NCBI GenBank assembly: GCA_019634615.1
Contig: JAHCAZ010000004.1
Coordinates: 99,911 to 163,910 of the forward strand
From: Opitutaceae bacterium
Lineage (GTDB): Bacteria; Verrucomicrobiota; Verrucomicrobiia; Opitutales; Opitutaceae
DNA length: 64,000 nucleotides
Direction: 5' to 3'
Numbering within the stretch: position 1 is the stretch's first letter; each line of letters opens with the position of its first letter. Shown piece by piece: positions 1 to 9,281 of this stretch. The notes beneath the pieces were generated by a model. That model made no database searches. It saw nothing but the letters and a program-made list of their open reading frames with translations, and was not told the DNA's origin. A program made the position numbers and the translations under genes.

Positions 1-1500
1 GATGTCTTCTTCAATCTCGTCATAGCGCCAGCCACCGGTGACCTGCAATTTGTCGTCCCACGTCTTCAACGTGTGTTGCACGTAGTACGAGGTTTCCTGA
101 ACGTCTCGGGTCTCAGCAGTGGAGACAGCTTGGGCCGGCAAGTCGCTGCGCTTAAGGTTGAGAAACGCCGTGTTGTCGAGAATACGGAAGATGCCACCCG
201 TGTTGGCTCGCTTGAAGCGGTCAAAAATGTCGCGCTTGGTGAACTCATAGCCCAGCAACGTCTGGTGCGACATCCGCGCGAATTCGTATTCCAGCAGGAA
301 GTCACCCTGATAGGAAACAAACTCCGTGTCACGCTCCGTGGTGTCGTGCCGGAGGGCCATGGTCCAGTCGATGGGCTGTCCAAGTGGATTCGCCGGATCG
401 AAGATATAGCTACCAAAACCGCGCAGCCGCGTCAGCTCGCGATCCACCTCCGTCTTGACCCAGAGCACGCCCTGCCGTGTGGAGAACCAGTCGCTGAACT
501 TGTGGTTCGCCTGAGCCATCACCTCGTAGGCCTGGGCATCAGGATCCACCCATGATGCCGTCTGCGGCGTATCCTGCGGAAGCATGCGCGTCTTGTGGAG
601 GGCACCATCTTCCGGGAACGTGCGAAAAACTTGGCCCGTAGGCGCCCGGTAGAAGAACTGCATCTCATCCTGGATCTCGAAAAATTCGGCCGATGGCGTG
701 CGACCCGACTGCAGGCTAGCCTCCACGAGCAGGTCGGTGCGGTCGGTGAACTGTACGTGCACCGAAGGGAAGAACGCGATGGTATCGTAGCGTTCGTTGG
801 GCAGGTAAATCTCACCGCCGGTGTAAGAAGCTATCGCACGGTAAAGCACGCGGCCGTCGGCTGTGAGCGGTCCAGTCGTGTCGACCTCGGTCTTGTTGTA
901 ACTGAAATCGTCGATCGTGAATCGAACCGACGTAGCCTTTTTCTTTTGAGGCTTCTTCGTCACGAGATTCACGACACCGCCGGCCTCGCCTCGGCCAGTT
1001 GTGGCGGACCCCAAGCCCTTGATCACCTCAATGCGGTCGATGTTTGCCATGTCCTTGCGGAAATGAAGCGACGACCCCGAGGTGTACCGGAAACTGTTGC
1101 GGAATTGGCTGAAGACGTCGATCGATCGCACCTGGAACTGGTCTTGGCCACCGTTACGAACCGTGACGCCAGGCAAGAAAGCCACTGCCTCGCCCAAGGT
1201 CGGCGCCGCCAGTTCCTTGATCATACGCTCACCGGCGATGTTCACCGTCTGGGGGATGTCGCGGAGCGGCGTGTTGAGTCGTGTGACCGAAGTCGCGGAG
1301 GTGACACCGTAACCGCTGGCATCCTCTTTCGCTTCGACCGAGAATGGGGTAAGCGTGATCACTTCTTCCTCGTCGGACTTCGGCGCGGGTTTCGTTTGGG
1401 CCGCTCCCTGTCCAGCAAGAAGAATCGAAGCCGTCGCCCACGCGACACTGGTAGCTACAAGGCGAGGCAGTCGCCCGAAGGTAGGGGTATGAGGTCTCAT
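1..1500 (-). CDS. TonB-dependent outer-membrane receptor (3' end outside window)
   Basis: Reading the minus strand from an ATG at 1500 gives 500 uninterrupted codons running off the window edge, so the barrel C-terminus is missing. Residues 1-35 are an Arg-rich start plus a hydrophobic signal segment ending near GQGAAQ. A TonB-box-like stretch, VITLTPFSVEA, lies at about 47-57, followed by a plug domain (about 75-190) with TRLNTPLRDIPQTVNI and GEAGGVVNLVTKKP, which resembles siderophore-type receptors. Beta-strand-rich barrel sequence follows. The N-terminal layout is typical of the large TonB-receptor families of Opitutaceae. It is divergent from the LacI-type gene, with an operator-like palindrome between them. 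The substrate is not readable from sequence; the context suggests a sugar acid or a conjugate of one. Confidence 0.9.
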   Translation of the reverse strand, partial: MRPHTPTFGRLPRLVATSVAWATASILLAGQGAAQTKPAPKSDEEEVITLTPFSVEAKEDASGYGVTSATSVTRLNTPLRDIPQTVNIAGERMIKELAAPTLGEAVAFLPGVTVRNGGQDQFQVRSIDVFSQFRNSFRYTSGSSLHFRKDMANIDRIEVIKGLGSATTGRGEAGGVVNLVTKKPQKKKATSVRFTIDDFSYNKTEVDTTGPLTADGRVLYRAIASYTGGEIYLPNERYDTIAFFPSVHVQFTDRTDLLVEASLQSGRTPSAEFFEIQDEMQFFYRAPTGQVFRTFPEDGALHKTRMLPQDTPQTASWVDPDAQAYEVMAQANHKFSDWFSTRQGVLWVKTEVDRELTRLRGFGSYIFDPANPLGQPIDWTMALRHDTTERDTEFVSYQGDFLLEYEFARMSHQTLLGYEFTKRDIFDRFKRANTGGIFRILDNTAFLNLKRSDLPAQAVSTAETRDVQETSYYVQHTLKTWDDKLQVTGGWRYDEIEEDI

Positions 1501-1607
1501 GATGTTGGAGTGGTTACCGAGCGAGCGCCGCGAAACTAAGAGGGGAACGACGCTGCACGGTTGCCGCACCATGCGAAACGGCAATTGACGCGCAATCAGT
1601 CCGACGT

Positions 1608-1618
1608 GTTATGATAAC
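1608..1618. promoter_or_regulatory. Operator-like palindrome, copy 1
   Basis: GTTATGATAAC is a perfect odd-length palindrome with a central G. It lies between the divergent receptor gene and the LacI-family gene and overlaps the region just before the regulator's chosen start at 1623. The same pattern recurs at 2686 and 11648, so it is probably the regulator's own binding site. Confidence 0.6.
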
Positions 1619-1622
1619 GTGG

Positions 1623-2672
1623 ATGAGCACACGCAACCAGGAAGGAGCTAGTCTTCATGCCGTTGCTGCGGCCTGCGGCGTTTCCGCCATGACGGTCTCA
1701 CGGGTCTTGCGCAATCACCCCTGTGTCTCTGCCGGGACCCGCCGCCGTGTCTTGGGTGCCGCCAAGAAGCTCGGTTACGCCCCAGATCCTTATATGGCGC
1801 GGCTCATGGCCCGCGTTCGCAGTCACCGGCATCGCCGTGCCGAAGCCGTCATTGCTGTCGTGAGGGACAACCACCAGGGCGATGACCTGCTTGATACCGC
1901 CTATCATTATGCACCCTTGAAGGACATAAGCGATCAGGCCGCCCGCTACGGCTACCGTGCCGAGGAATTCCGGCTTGATCGGGCCAAGATGTCGCCGACC
2001 CGACTCCGCCAAATCCTAGAGGCCCGAGGTATCGAGGGCGTCGTCGTCTCTCCCCAGTCCTCGCAAAGCATCGGCCGCGAGGTGGACTATGCAGGCTTGG
2101 CCGCCGTGACCCTAGGCTACGGGCTGACACAACCTCCCCTTCATCGCGCCAGCACAAACATGACTCGCGGGATCCTTCAGGCCACCCGGGAGCTCAGCGC
2201 CCGCGGGTATCATCGGATCGGTCTCGCCGTGTCGGAGTGGATCGATGCTAGGTCTGACTACACCTATACCGGAGCTATGCTCAACTACCAGCGCCGGGTG
2301 GCCGCACCCGACCGCGTGCCTCTGCTGCTTTTTCCCAAGAACAATATCGCCGAAGACAAGAAATACTTCTGCGCTTGGTTTCGCCGGCACCGGCCCGATG
2401 TGATCATCTCCTTTGACACGTATGTGCCGGATTGGCTGCGGAAGGACTTGCGAATCTCTATCCCTGAAGAATGCGGACTTGTCATTCATGACTGGACTGA
2501 GCGTTGCGCCGATTTTGCGGGCATCGACCACCGACGTCCCCAGGTGGTGGCAGCGGCCGTGGATCTGCTGGCCACCCAACTCCTGAACAATGAGCGCGGC
2601 GTACCCGCCGTCGCCCGGCAGGTCTTGATTGAGCCGGCATGGGTTGAAGGCCCCAGCATCCGGGCGCGATAA
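1623..2672 (+). CDS. LacI/PurR-family transcriptional regulator
   Basis: A 349-residue DNA-binding repressor-type protein. The helix-turn-helix is at residues 11-29 (LHAVAAACGVSAMTVSRVL), followed by the hinge region and a periplasmic-binding-protein-like sensor domain to the end. An in-frame ATG at 1611 lies inside the operator palindrome, so the ATG at 1623 is preferred; neither has a clear ribosome binding site. The gene is divergent from the TonB receptor and lies directly upstream of the sugar-acid operon. An operator-like site at each of the three promoters suggests it controls the receptor, itself, the dgo operon and the distal 11.6-kb operon. The ligand is unknown; a galactonate-pathway intermediate is plausible. 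Confidence 0.9.
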   Translation: MSTRNQEGASLHAVAAACGVSAMTVSRVLRNHPCVSAGTRRRVLGAAKKLGYAPDPYMARLMARVRSHRHRRAEAVIAVVRDNHQGDDLLDTAYHYAPLKDISDQAARYGYRAEEFRLDRAKMSPTRLRQILEARGIEGVVVSPQSSQSIGREVDYAGLAAVTLGYGLTQPPLHRASTNMTRGILQATRELSARGYHRIGLAVSEWIDARSDYTYTGAMLNYQRRVAAPDRVPLLLFPKNNIAEDKKYFCAWFRRHRPDVIISFDTYVPDWLRKDLRISIPEECGLVIHDWTERCADFAGIDHRRPQVVAAAVDLLATQLLNNERGVPAVARQVLIEPAWVEGPSIRAR

Positions 2673-2685
2673 AGTTTCAAGCGAT

Positions 2686-2696
2686 GTTACCATAGC
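2686..2696. promoter_or_regulatory. Operator-like palindrome, copy 2
   Basis: GTTACCATAGC differs from copy 1 at three of eleven positions and keeps the GYTAY half-site pattern around a central S base. It lies 14 bp after the regulator stop and about 60 bp before the first gene of the dgo operon, where an operator would be expected. Confidence 0.5.
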
Positions 2697-2754
2697 ATAA
2701 CAGGTGGCATTGCCAATGTCCCTGCGGCGGGAATTTCCTCGTCTCCGCTCGCCT

Positions 2755-3768
2755 ATGCCTAACCGCACCCCCACCAGGATTGGCCGTCGCTCTCCATCGC
2801 CCTTGGTCCTTGTGACCTCGGCCGCCCACCCCGAAGAGCTTGCCCCCTTGCGCAGGGTCGCGCGCGTGATCCTCGGGCCGGAGGGAGGAGACACGATGCC
2901 GCGCGCCACGGTGCTGCACTGGGCCCCGCAGGTCGACGCGATCATCAGCCAAGGCGAACTGCTCGTCGATCGCGAACTCCTCGACCGCGCACCTCGTCTG
3001 CGCATCGTTGCCAGCGCCTCGGTTGGCGTCGACAAACTTGACCTACCCTTGATGGCCCAGCGTGGCGTCTATGCGACCAACGCGCCCGACTATTTCGTCG
3101 AGGCGACCGCCGATTATACCCTCGGGGCAATCATCGCCCTCCTTCGCCGACTGCCCGCCGCCGACCAGTATGTGCGCGCCGGTCGCTGGCAGCGCTTTCA
3201 GCCCGGAGCCTGGGACGGCGTTCTCCTTCGGGGCAAGGTGCTCGGTTTGATTGGATACGGCGCGATTGGGCGTGCCGTCGAACGGCGGGCGGTCGGTTTT
3301 GGCCTGAGCGTGCTACATTACGCCCGCACCCCGACGAAACAGAAGGGCTACACTCCGCTCCACCAATTACTCACTCGCTCGGACATTGTCTCACTGCACG
3401 TCCCCCTGAACCCAGATTCCCGCGAACTGATAAACAAAGCACGGATCGCACGCATGAAGCGGGGCGCCTATCTGGTCAATGTATCACGCGGTCCAGTGGT
3501 AGACGAATCCGCCTTGGTCGAAGCACTGCAATCAGGACACCTGGGGGGCGCCGCCCTCGACGTCTTCGCTAACGAGCCACGCGTCTCTCCAGCCCTGCGG
3601 AAGCAAAAAAACACCGTATTCACCCCCCATTTGGGCGGTGGCACGATTGAGAGCCGCCACGAATCGCGCCTCACTTGCGCGAAGAATGTCGCGAGGGTCC
3701 TAGCCGGGCAAATACCGGATAACCTCAAGAACCGACCTACCGCGAAAGCTCTCAGCAAAGTACGTTAG
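2755..3768 (+). CDS. D-isomer-specific 2-hydroxyacid dehydrogenase
   Basis: A cytoplasmic NAD(P)H-dependent oxidoreductase of the glyoxylate reductase/phosphoglycerate dehydrogenase superfamily, about 337 residues. The Rossmann motif GLIGYGAIGRAV is at about 164-175. The catalytic triad is visible as Arg245 (VNVSRGP), Glu274 (ANEP) and His292 (TPHLGGG). An upstream GTG (2704) and ATG (2716) would add an Arg-rich extension that does not look like the family, so the ATG at 2755 was chosen. It is the first gene of a tightly spaced operon running to dgoA. The substrate is unknown; in this context it could reduce or oxidise a 2-keto sugar acid that feeds the galactonate pathway. Confidence 0.85.
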   Translation: MPNRTPTRIGRRSPSPLVLVTSAAHPEELAPLRRVARVILGPEGGDTMPRATVLHWAPQVDAIISQGELLVDRELLDRAPRLRIVASASVGVDKLDLPLMAQRGVYATNAPDYFVEATADYTLGAIIALLRRLPAADQYVRAGRWQRFQPGAWDGVLLRGKVLGLIGYGAIGRAVERRAVGFGLSVLHYARTPTKQKGYTPLHQLLTRSDIVSLHVPLNPDSRELINKARIARMKRGAYLVNVSRGPVVDESALVEALQSGHLGGAALDVFANEPRVSPALRKQKNTVFTPHLGGGTIESRHESRLTCAKNVARVLAGQIPDNLKNRPTAKALSKVR

Positions 3769-3791
3769 TCGCATCAACCATCGCCCCCAAA

Positions 3792-5093
3792 ATGCAAACC
3801 CCAACCGTCAGCGAATCAGAAACAATCCGCCGAATTAGCGTCCGGCTGCTGCCGTTTCTGATGCTGCTGTACCTCATCGCCTACATTGACCGAGCCAATA
3901 TCTCGGTCGCTGCACTGCAAATGAACGCGGACCTAGGCCTCAGCGCGAAGATGTACGGACTTGGGGCGGGCCTCTTCTATGTGACTTACATCCTCTTCGA
4001 AGTCCCGAGCAACGTGATCTTGGCTCGCGTCGGGGCCAGACGTTGGATTGCACGAATCATGGTCACCTGGGGCCTGGTCGCGACCGGCATGGCCTTCATC
4101 CAGACTGCAGGACAACTGTACACGATGCGCCTGCTCTTGGGCGCAGCGGAAGCCGGATTCACGCCTGGCATCATCTACTACTTGAGCCGTTGGTATCCTT
4201 CACGGCATCGCGCGGGAGCACTGTCATATTTTTATATCGCCGCTGCGCTGGCCTCGGTGGTCGGTCTACCCCTGTCCGGAGCACTCCTCAACCTGCATGG
4301 CTGGCATGACATCGCCGGCTGGCGTTGGCTCTATTTTCTCGAGGGCATTCCCGCCGTGCTTTTGGGCATCGTGGTGCTCGTTTACCTCCCGGATAGGCCG
4401 ACACATGCACGTTGGCTTCCCGCTGCAGAGGCAGATTGGCTCGAAAAGAAGATTGCAGCCGAATCCGCCTCCGCACCGAGCGTCCACGCGCATGCCGGCG
4501 GCTGGCGTCGTGCCTTCGCTGACGGTCGAGTCTGGCTGCTAAGCCTTTTCTGGCTCCTTCAAGCCTTCGGCACCATCGGCGTCACACTCTTTCTACCCCA
4601 GATTCTCAAGAGCCTCTCCCAGGCAAGTAACTTCATCGTGAGCCTGTATTCTGCCCTGCCTTTCATTTTCGCCTGTGTCTTCATGTACACCAACGGCAGG
4701 CACTCCGACCGGACTGGCGAGCGCCGTTGGCACCTCGGCCTACCTCTCATGGCCTCCGGTCTACTCCTTGCTGTGGCCACTTATAGCAACAACCTAAGCC
4801 TAGCTTACGTCCTGCTTGTACTCGCCGTTGGCCTCAATTGGGCGGTCACCCCGGTATTCTGGGCCGTGACCACCGAATACCTTGCAGGGGGCGCCGCCGC
4901 GGCAGGTGCAATTGCTTTGATCAACTCCGTCGCGAACTTGGCGGGCGTTGGTCTGCCCCCGGCGATGGGCTGGATGCGGGATCAAACCGGCACGTACCAG
5001 CTTGCACTCCTGTTGATCGCCATAGCGCTCTTTTTCGGCGGATGCCTCGGCCTCGCTCTGGCGCGGCGGGAACCGGCGAGGGCAAATCCATGA
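3792..5093 (+). CDS. MFS permease, anion:cation symporter (ACS) type
   Basis: A 433-residue inner-membrane transporter with about 12 hydrophobic segments. The N-terminus has LLYLIAYIDRANISVAAL, the signature of the tartrate/phthalate/galactonate permease group, and TM4-5 has GAAEAGFTPGIIYYLSRWYP. The usual long cytoplasmic loop follows TM6 (about residues 195-240). It starts 23 bp after the dehydrogenase, and its TGA overlaps the next ATG (ATGA at 5090-5093). E. coli DgoT belongs to the same group, so uptake of galactonate or a related sugar acid by proton symport is the likely role. Confidence 0.88.
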   Translation: MQTPTVSESETIRRISVRLLPFLMLLYLIAYIDRANISVAALQMNADLGLSAKMYGLGAGLFYVTYILFEVPSNVILARVGARRWIARIMVTWGLVATGMAFIQTAGQLYTMRLLLGAAEAGFTPGIIYYLSRWYPSRHRAGALSYFYIAAALASVVGLPLSGALLNLHGWHDIAGWRWLYFLEGIPAVLLGIVVLVYLPDRPTHARWLPAAEADWLEKKIAAESASAPSVHAHAGGWRRAFADGRVWLLSLFWLLQAFGTIGVTLFLPQILKSLSQASNFIVSLYSALPFIFACVFMYTNGRHSDRTGERRWHLGLPLMASGLLLAVATYSNNLSLAYVLLVLAVGLNWAVTPVFWAVTTEYLAGGAAAAGAIALINSVANLAGVGLPPAMGWMRDQTGTYQLALLLIAIALFFGGCLGLALARREPARANP

Positions 5094-6535
5094 GTAGGCT
5101 GATCATCCACCAAGCCGGCCCCCGATACCGGCATAGCCATATCGTGCTCACGTTTTTCATTTGTGCCTGGTTCGCGCAGCCAAGCACGTTTCTTGCGGCA
5201 ACAACGCCGCAAGGAAATCCGCGTCTCATGCAGGGCCCCATGGTCGGGTCAATCCGAGAGGACGGCATGCAAATCTGGGTCCGACTCAGCGGTCCCTTCC
5301 CTGCATTCGTCGAATACTCCCCCGAGGCCGATTTCAGTCATTCACTCAATACGCCTTCGCTTACAGCAGCTAAAAGCGAAGACTACATCCTGAAGTTTGC
5401 GCTCACCGATCTGAAGCCGGCGTCGCCAATTTATTACCGAGTTTGGGTAGCAGGCAGACTCGATCCAACCACCGGCAACGGGGCCCCGTTCGTCGTAAAT
5501 ACCGCACCAGTCGGGCCGGCTCGATTTCGCGTGGCCTTCGGTTCCTGCGCGAAGCTGCGCGGGCAGGCGGTGGATGCCATCTGGGCGACGATTCCACCGT
5601 GGAATCCGGACCTGTTCTTTTGGCTGGGCGACAACATCTACGGTGACGCACTTGATCCGGACATCCTGGCGGAAGAATACCGCCGCCTGCGGGACGCCTC
5701 CGGCCTTGCCCGCGTTTGGGGCTCCATGGGACACCTCGCCACCTGGGATGATCATGACTTCGGACTCAACGACTCTGATCGCACCCACCCGGGAAAGGCA
5801 GCAGCATTGGAGGTGTTCACGAGGTACTGGGCCAATCCAAGGTTTGGCCTTGAGCACACCCCGGGCGTCTTCTTCCAGACTTCGTACGGTGGCGTTGATT
5901 TCTTCTTCTTGGATGGCCGCACCTACCGCGATCCCAACGATTCGCCCGACTCACCCGAAAAGACATTCCTGGGGGCGGCGCAAATGGCTTGGCTACGCAA
6001 CGGCCTGCGCGCATCTCGAGCACCTTTCAAGGTCCTGATTTCTGGGAGTGGCTGGTCCACTGCCAAACTCAGCGGAGATTCGTGGGGTGCATGCTTGCAT
6101 GAGCGTGACGCCCTTTTCGATTTCATCCGGGACGAGAAGATTGCCGGCGTCGTCCTTCTTTCCGGCGACACCCACTCCGGCGAACTAAACGCCATCCCCT
6201 GGTCCGAACGGGGCGGCTACGATTTCTACGACCTCGTTAGTTCCCCACTTGTCCAAACCTCCCGGCACACCTGGGTCGATCGCCGCCCGGAGATCAGGGT
6301 CCGCCAAGCTTTCGACGCCACTCCAAACTTCGGCCTAATCGAGTTCGATCTCATCGCCGATCGTCCATCTCTCCGTTTCCAGCTGATAAACCAGACTGGG
6401 AAACCCGTCTGGAGCCCATTCGTCGTCTACGCCGACGAATTGGTAAATGGCGTCGAAAGCTGGCCGGCCAAGATCGACGCCGATTCCCGGCAACGCCTTG
6501 AACGCGAGCGTTCAGGCCGCCCGTACTACCGCTGA
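5090..6535 (+). CDS. Secreted PhoD-like phosphatase/phosphodiesterase
   Basis: About 481 residues. The start overlaps the permease stop as ATGA, which fixes it; frames further upstream are coincidental. A hydrophobic signal segment (about 18-40, IVLTFFICAWFAQPSTF) is followed by an N-terminal beta domain as in PhoD. The metallophosphatase core then shows GSCAKLRG, FFWLGDNIYGD, TWDDHDFGLND and SGDTHSGEL, which supply the metal ligands. PhoD relatives hydrolyse phosphomono- or diesters outside the cytoplasm. Its place between a sugar-acid permease and dgoD is unusual and suggests it releases a sugar acid from a phosphoester before uptake; that link is inference. Confidence 0.85.
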   Translation: MSRLIIHQAGPRYRHSHIVLTFFICAWFAQPSTFLAATTPQGNPRLMQGPMVGSIREDGMQIWVRLSGPFPAFVEYSPEADFSHSLNTPSLTAAKSEDYILKFALTDLKPASPIYYRVWVAGRLDPTTGNGAPFVVNTAPVGPARFRVAFGSCAKLRGQAVDAIWATIPPWNPDLFFWLGDNIYGDALDPDILAEEYRRLRDASGLARVWGSMGHLATWDDHDFGLNDSDRTHPGKAAALEVFTRYWANPRFGLEHTPGVFFQTSYGGVDFFFLDGRTYRDPNDSPDSPEKTFLGAAQMAWLRNGLRASRAPFKVLISGSGWSTAKLSGDSWGACLHERDALFDFIRDEKIAGVVLLSGDTHSGELNAIPWSERGGYDFYDLVSSPLVQTSRHTWVDRRPEIRVRQAFDATPNFGLIEFDLIADRPSLRFQLINQTGKPVWSPFVVYADELVNGVESWPAKIDADSRQRLERERSGRPYYR

Positions 6536-6553
6536 GTCCAGCTTCGTTGGTGC

Positions 6554-7672
6554 ATGAAAATCACCCGACTTGAAACCTTCCATGTCCGGCCACGTTGGTT
6601 GCTGGTTTGTGTGCATACCGACTCAGGACTCTGCGGTTGGGGCGAGGCGACCCTGGAGGGACGCTCGCTCACCGTGGAAACGATGATACACGAGATGGGC
6701 CAATGGCTGGTCGGACAGGATCCTCGTCGCATTGAGCACATTTGGCAGCACCTCTATCGCGGGAGCTTCTACCGGGGAGGCCCCGTGCATTGCTCCGCCC
6801 TTGCCGGGATTGATACCGCACTTTGGGACATCCTAGGGCGGCACTTGGGCGTCCCAGTCTACCAGCTGTTGGGCGGGCGCGTGCGCGACAAGATACGCAT
6901 CTATGCCTGGACGGACGCTGGTACGGCCGACGACTATGTGAACTCGGTTCGCGACCTGCGGGATCGCCGGGGCCTTACCGCCTTCAAATACAACGCCACC
7001 GGGCCGATGCGCCCCGTTTCGGCCCTACCAGCAATGGAAGCGGCCATTGCCCGCTTCCGCCAGCTCCGCGAAACCGCGGGAACCGGGGTCGACATCGCGG
7101 CCGACTTCCATGGGCGCCTGACCTTCGCCGATGCTAAGCGCCTCGTTCACTACCTGGAGCCTCACCATCCCTTTTTTATCGAGGAGCCCGTGTTGCCTGG
7201 CGACGTCGAAGGCATGCGCCTCATCGCCGAGTCCACCGCCGTGCCGATCGCCGCAGGCGAGCGCCTGTTCTCGCGCTGGGATTTCCAGCCACTGTTCGAT
7301 CGCCGCGCAATCAGCATCGCCCAACCCGATTTGGCACACGCAGGCGGCATCTCAGAAACGCGACGCATCGCGGCCTTAGCAGAGTCGCGCGACATCCTCG
7401 TGGCGCCCCACTGCCCCTTGGGCCCGGTCGCCTTGGCGGCCTGCCTGCACTTAGACGCCGCCTGTCCGAATTTCCTCATCCAAGAGCATGTGACCCTCGG
7501 CGAATCCCTCCTCCGTGCGCCGTTTGTCGCCGATGCCGGATTCCTGCAGGTTCCCGCAGGTCCGGGCCTCGGAATCGAGATCGATGAAGGCAAATTGGAG
7601 ACCGAAAGATTCGACGGCGTCTGGCACAATCCACGCTTCATCGCAGAGGACCACGGGTTCACCGAGTGGTAA
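6554..7672 (+). CDS. dgoD: D-galactonate dehydratase (enolase superfamily)
   Basis: Catalyses dehydration of D-galactonate to 2-keto-3-deoxy-D-galactonate. The 372 residues resemble E. coli DgoD as I recall it throughout: GWGEATLEGRS, RGGPVHCSALAGIDTALWDI, metal-ligand motifs ADFHGR, FIEEPV and AAGERLFSR, and the C-terminal QPDLAHAGGI and APHCPLGP with the catalytic His. It starts 18 bp after the phosphatase gene and ends 5 bp before dgoK. The adjacent dgoK and dgoA make the galactonate assignment stronger than for a lone mandelate-racemase-like gene, although a closely related aldonate cannot be excluded. Confidence 0.92.
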   Translation: MKITRLETFHVRPRWLLVCVHTDSGLCGWGEATLEGRSLTVETMIHEMGQWLVGQDPRRIEHIWQHLYRGSFYRGGPVHCSALAGIDTALWDILGRHLGVPVYQLLGGRVRDKIRIYAWTDAGTADDYVNSVRDLRDRRGLTAFKYNATGPMRPVSALPAMEAAIARFRQLRETAGTGVDIAADFHGRLTFADAKRLVHYLEPHHPFFIEEPVLPGDVEGMRLIAESTAVPIAAGERLFSRWDFQPLFDRRAISIAQPDLAHAGGISETRRIAALAESRDILVAPHCPLGPVALAACLHLDAACPNFLIQEHVTLGESLLRAPFVADAGFLQVPAGPGLGIEIDEGKLETERFDGVWHNPRFIAEDHGFTEW

Positions 7673-7677
7673 TATAT

Positions 7678-8613
7678 ATGAATCGAGACTCCCTCCTCCT
7701 CCTTTCCTGCGACTGGGGCACCTCCAGCTTCCGCCTGCGCTTGGTGGAGCGCCGAAGCCGGCGCGTCTTGGCCGAGCACACCTCGCCCGAGGGCGCGAAG
7801 ACCATCGCCGCCGCGCATCGACCCGGGCCCGGGCGCAGATCCGCCTTCGCTGCGGTTCTCCAGCGGGGCCTGCAGACCCTCAATGTCAGTACGCGGTCAA
7901 AGATTCCCTTGGTCGTTTCCGGCATGGCCTGCTCGACGATCGGCTGGTGGCCCCTGCCCTACGCGTCGGTGCCGGTCCAACTCGACGGCACCAACTTCGT
8001 CTCCGTCGACCGGATCATCCAGGGCCGCACCGTCCGGTTCATCTCGGGTCTGCGAGCCGCGTGCGACGTCATGCGCGGTGAAGAGTGTGAGTTGGTCGGC
8101 CTATTTCAAAACCCCGGACGACTGGCATTGGCCAATGACTGCTGTGTAGTGCTCCCCGGCACGCACTCGAAGCACGTGCGCTTGCACCGCGGACGAATCA
8201 TTGGGTTCTCGACCCACCCGACAGGCGAGTTGTTCGCACTCCTGTCCCGGCACAGTACCCTCTGCGAAAAGCTTGCTTCTGGATTCACCACCACGGCGTT
8301 CCGCGCCGGCGTGCACGCCGCCCGCCAGCTGGGCCTTGGTCCCGCGCTCTTCCGGACGCGGGCGCGAAGCGTGCTGGGTCTCATGCGCCCGGCCCATGCT
8401 GCCGACTTCCTGAGTGGAGTCCTCATCGGCTCAGAGATCGCCAGCCTGCCAAAGCGAAGTCGCGTCATCCTCGCGGCCGGACCCAACCTCGCTCGCCGCT
8501 ACCGCCTGGCCGTTGGTATCATACACCCCAAGGCAACTGTGACGGTGATTCCTGCCGCGGAATCGGCCCATGCCGTGGTCCGCGGACACGTACACTTGGC
8601 AGGAGACCTCTGA
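7678..8613 (+). CDS. dgoK: 2-dehydro-3-deoxygalactonokinase
   Basis: Phosphorylates 2-keto-3-deoxygalactonate at O6, the second step of the De Ley-Doudoroff route. The 311-residue protein has the DgoK N-terminal nucleotide-binding motif DWGTSSFRLRL, a conserved SGMACSTIGW block, and LPGTHSKHVRL near the middle. A GTG at 7666 overlaps dgoD; the ATG at 7678, 5 bp after the dgoD stop, is preferred. Its TGA overlaps the dgoA ATG (TGATG at 8611-8615), so the two are translationally coupled. Confidence 0.92.
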   Translation: MNRDSLLLLSCDWGTSSFRLRLVERRSRRVLAEHTSPEGAKTIAAAHRPGPGRRSAFAAVLQRGLQTLNVSTRSKIPLVVSGMACSTIGWWPLPYASVPVQLDGTNFVSVDRIIQGRTVRFISGLRAACDVMRGEECELVGLFQNPGRLALANDCCVVLPGTHSKHVRLHRGRIIGFSTHPTGELFALLSRHSTLCEKLASGFTTTAFRAGVHAARQLGLGPALFRTRARSVLGLMRPAHAADFLSGVLIGSEIASLPKRSRVILAAGPNLARRYRLAVGIIHPKATVTVIPAAESAHAVVRGHVHLAGDL

Positions 8614-9281
8614 TGCCCGCGAACTTCGACATCAACCGATTCCTCGGGCTGCCCCTTATCGCTATTCTCCGCGACCTGCCGGCAGACGCGGTCGTACCCG
8701 CCGCGCTGGCGGTCCGGGATGCCGGCTTTACCGCCCTAGAGATCACAATGAACACCCCAGCGGCAGATCAGCAGATTCGCGCCGCCCGTGCGAGTATCGG
8801 CGCAACCGCAGACGTAGGAGCCGGCACCGTGACCAGCCTGGCGGAGCTCGACCAGGCCGAGGCGGCAGGGGCCTCTTTCGTGGTCACCCCGGCTGTCGTA
8901 CCCGAAGTTATCACGGCAGCCGTTCAAAGGGGCCTGCCTGTATTTGCCGGGGCGTTTTCGCCCACCGAGGTACTGGCAGCGCACCGGTTGGGCGCCACCA
9001 TGGTCAAGCTGTTTCCGGCTCACCGCCTGGGGTCGGACTACCTACGCGACTTGCGCGGGCCCTTTCCTGGCATCCGGCTGCTTCCGACTGGGGGCATCAC
9101 GCCGGAGAATCTCCCGGCCTATTGTGCGGCTGGCGCCACCGGCTTTGGCGTCGGCGGATCGTTGTTTCCTGCCGATCGCGTCCGGGCGGGCGACTGGGGT
9201 TGGATCAGATCACGGGCCGCGAGCTATTGCACTGCCTTCAAGCAGGCCCGACTCGTTAATTGGCGAGCGTCACCTCACTGA
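8613..9281 (+). CDS. dgoA: 2-dehydro-3-deoxy-6-phosphogalactonate aldolase
   Basis: A class I aldolase that cleaves KDPGal to pyruvate and glyceraldehyde 3-phosphate. The 222 residues show the KDPG/KDPGal aldolase pattern: PLIAILRDLP, ALEITMNTP with the catalytic Glu, GAGTVTSLAEL, and the Schiff-base lysine in TMVKLFPAHRLG. LPTGGITPENL and GFGVGGSLF are the phosphate-binding loops. It is the last gene of the operon. Its 3' end overlaps by 7 bp the 3' end of the convergent MFS gene. A KDPG aldolase function is the alternative, but coupling to dgoK favours the galactose series. Confidence 0.92.
   Translation: MPANFDINRFLGLPLIAILRDLPADAVVPAALAVRDAGFTALEITMNTPAADQQIRAARASIGATADVGAGTVTSLAELDQAEAAGASFVVTPAVVPEVITAAVQRGLPVFAGAFSPTEVLAAHRLGATMVKLFPAHRLGSDYLRDLRGPFPGIRLLPTGGITPENLPAYCAAGATGFGVGGSLFPADRVRAGDWGWIRSRAASYCTAFKQARLVNWRASPH

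Noticed and set aside
73..1539. Plus-strand open frames in the first 1.5 kb
   Set aside because: The minus strand encodes a continuous TonB-dependent receptor with plug and barrel motifs; the plus frames are shadows.
4838..5089. In-frame N-terminal extension of the PhoD-like protein
   Set aside because: It lies entirely within the permease gene and has no signal peptide; the ATG at 5090 overlaps the permease stop and is followed by a good signal sequence.
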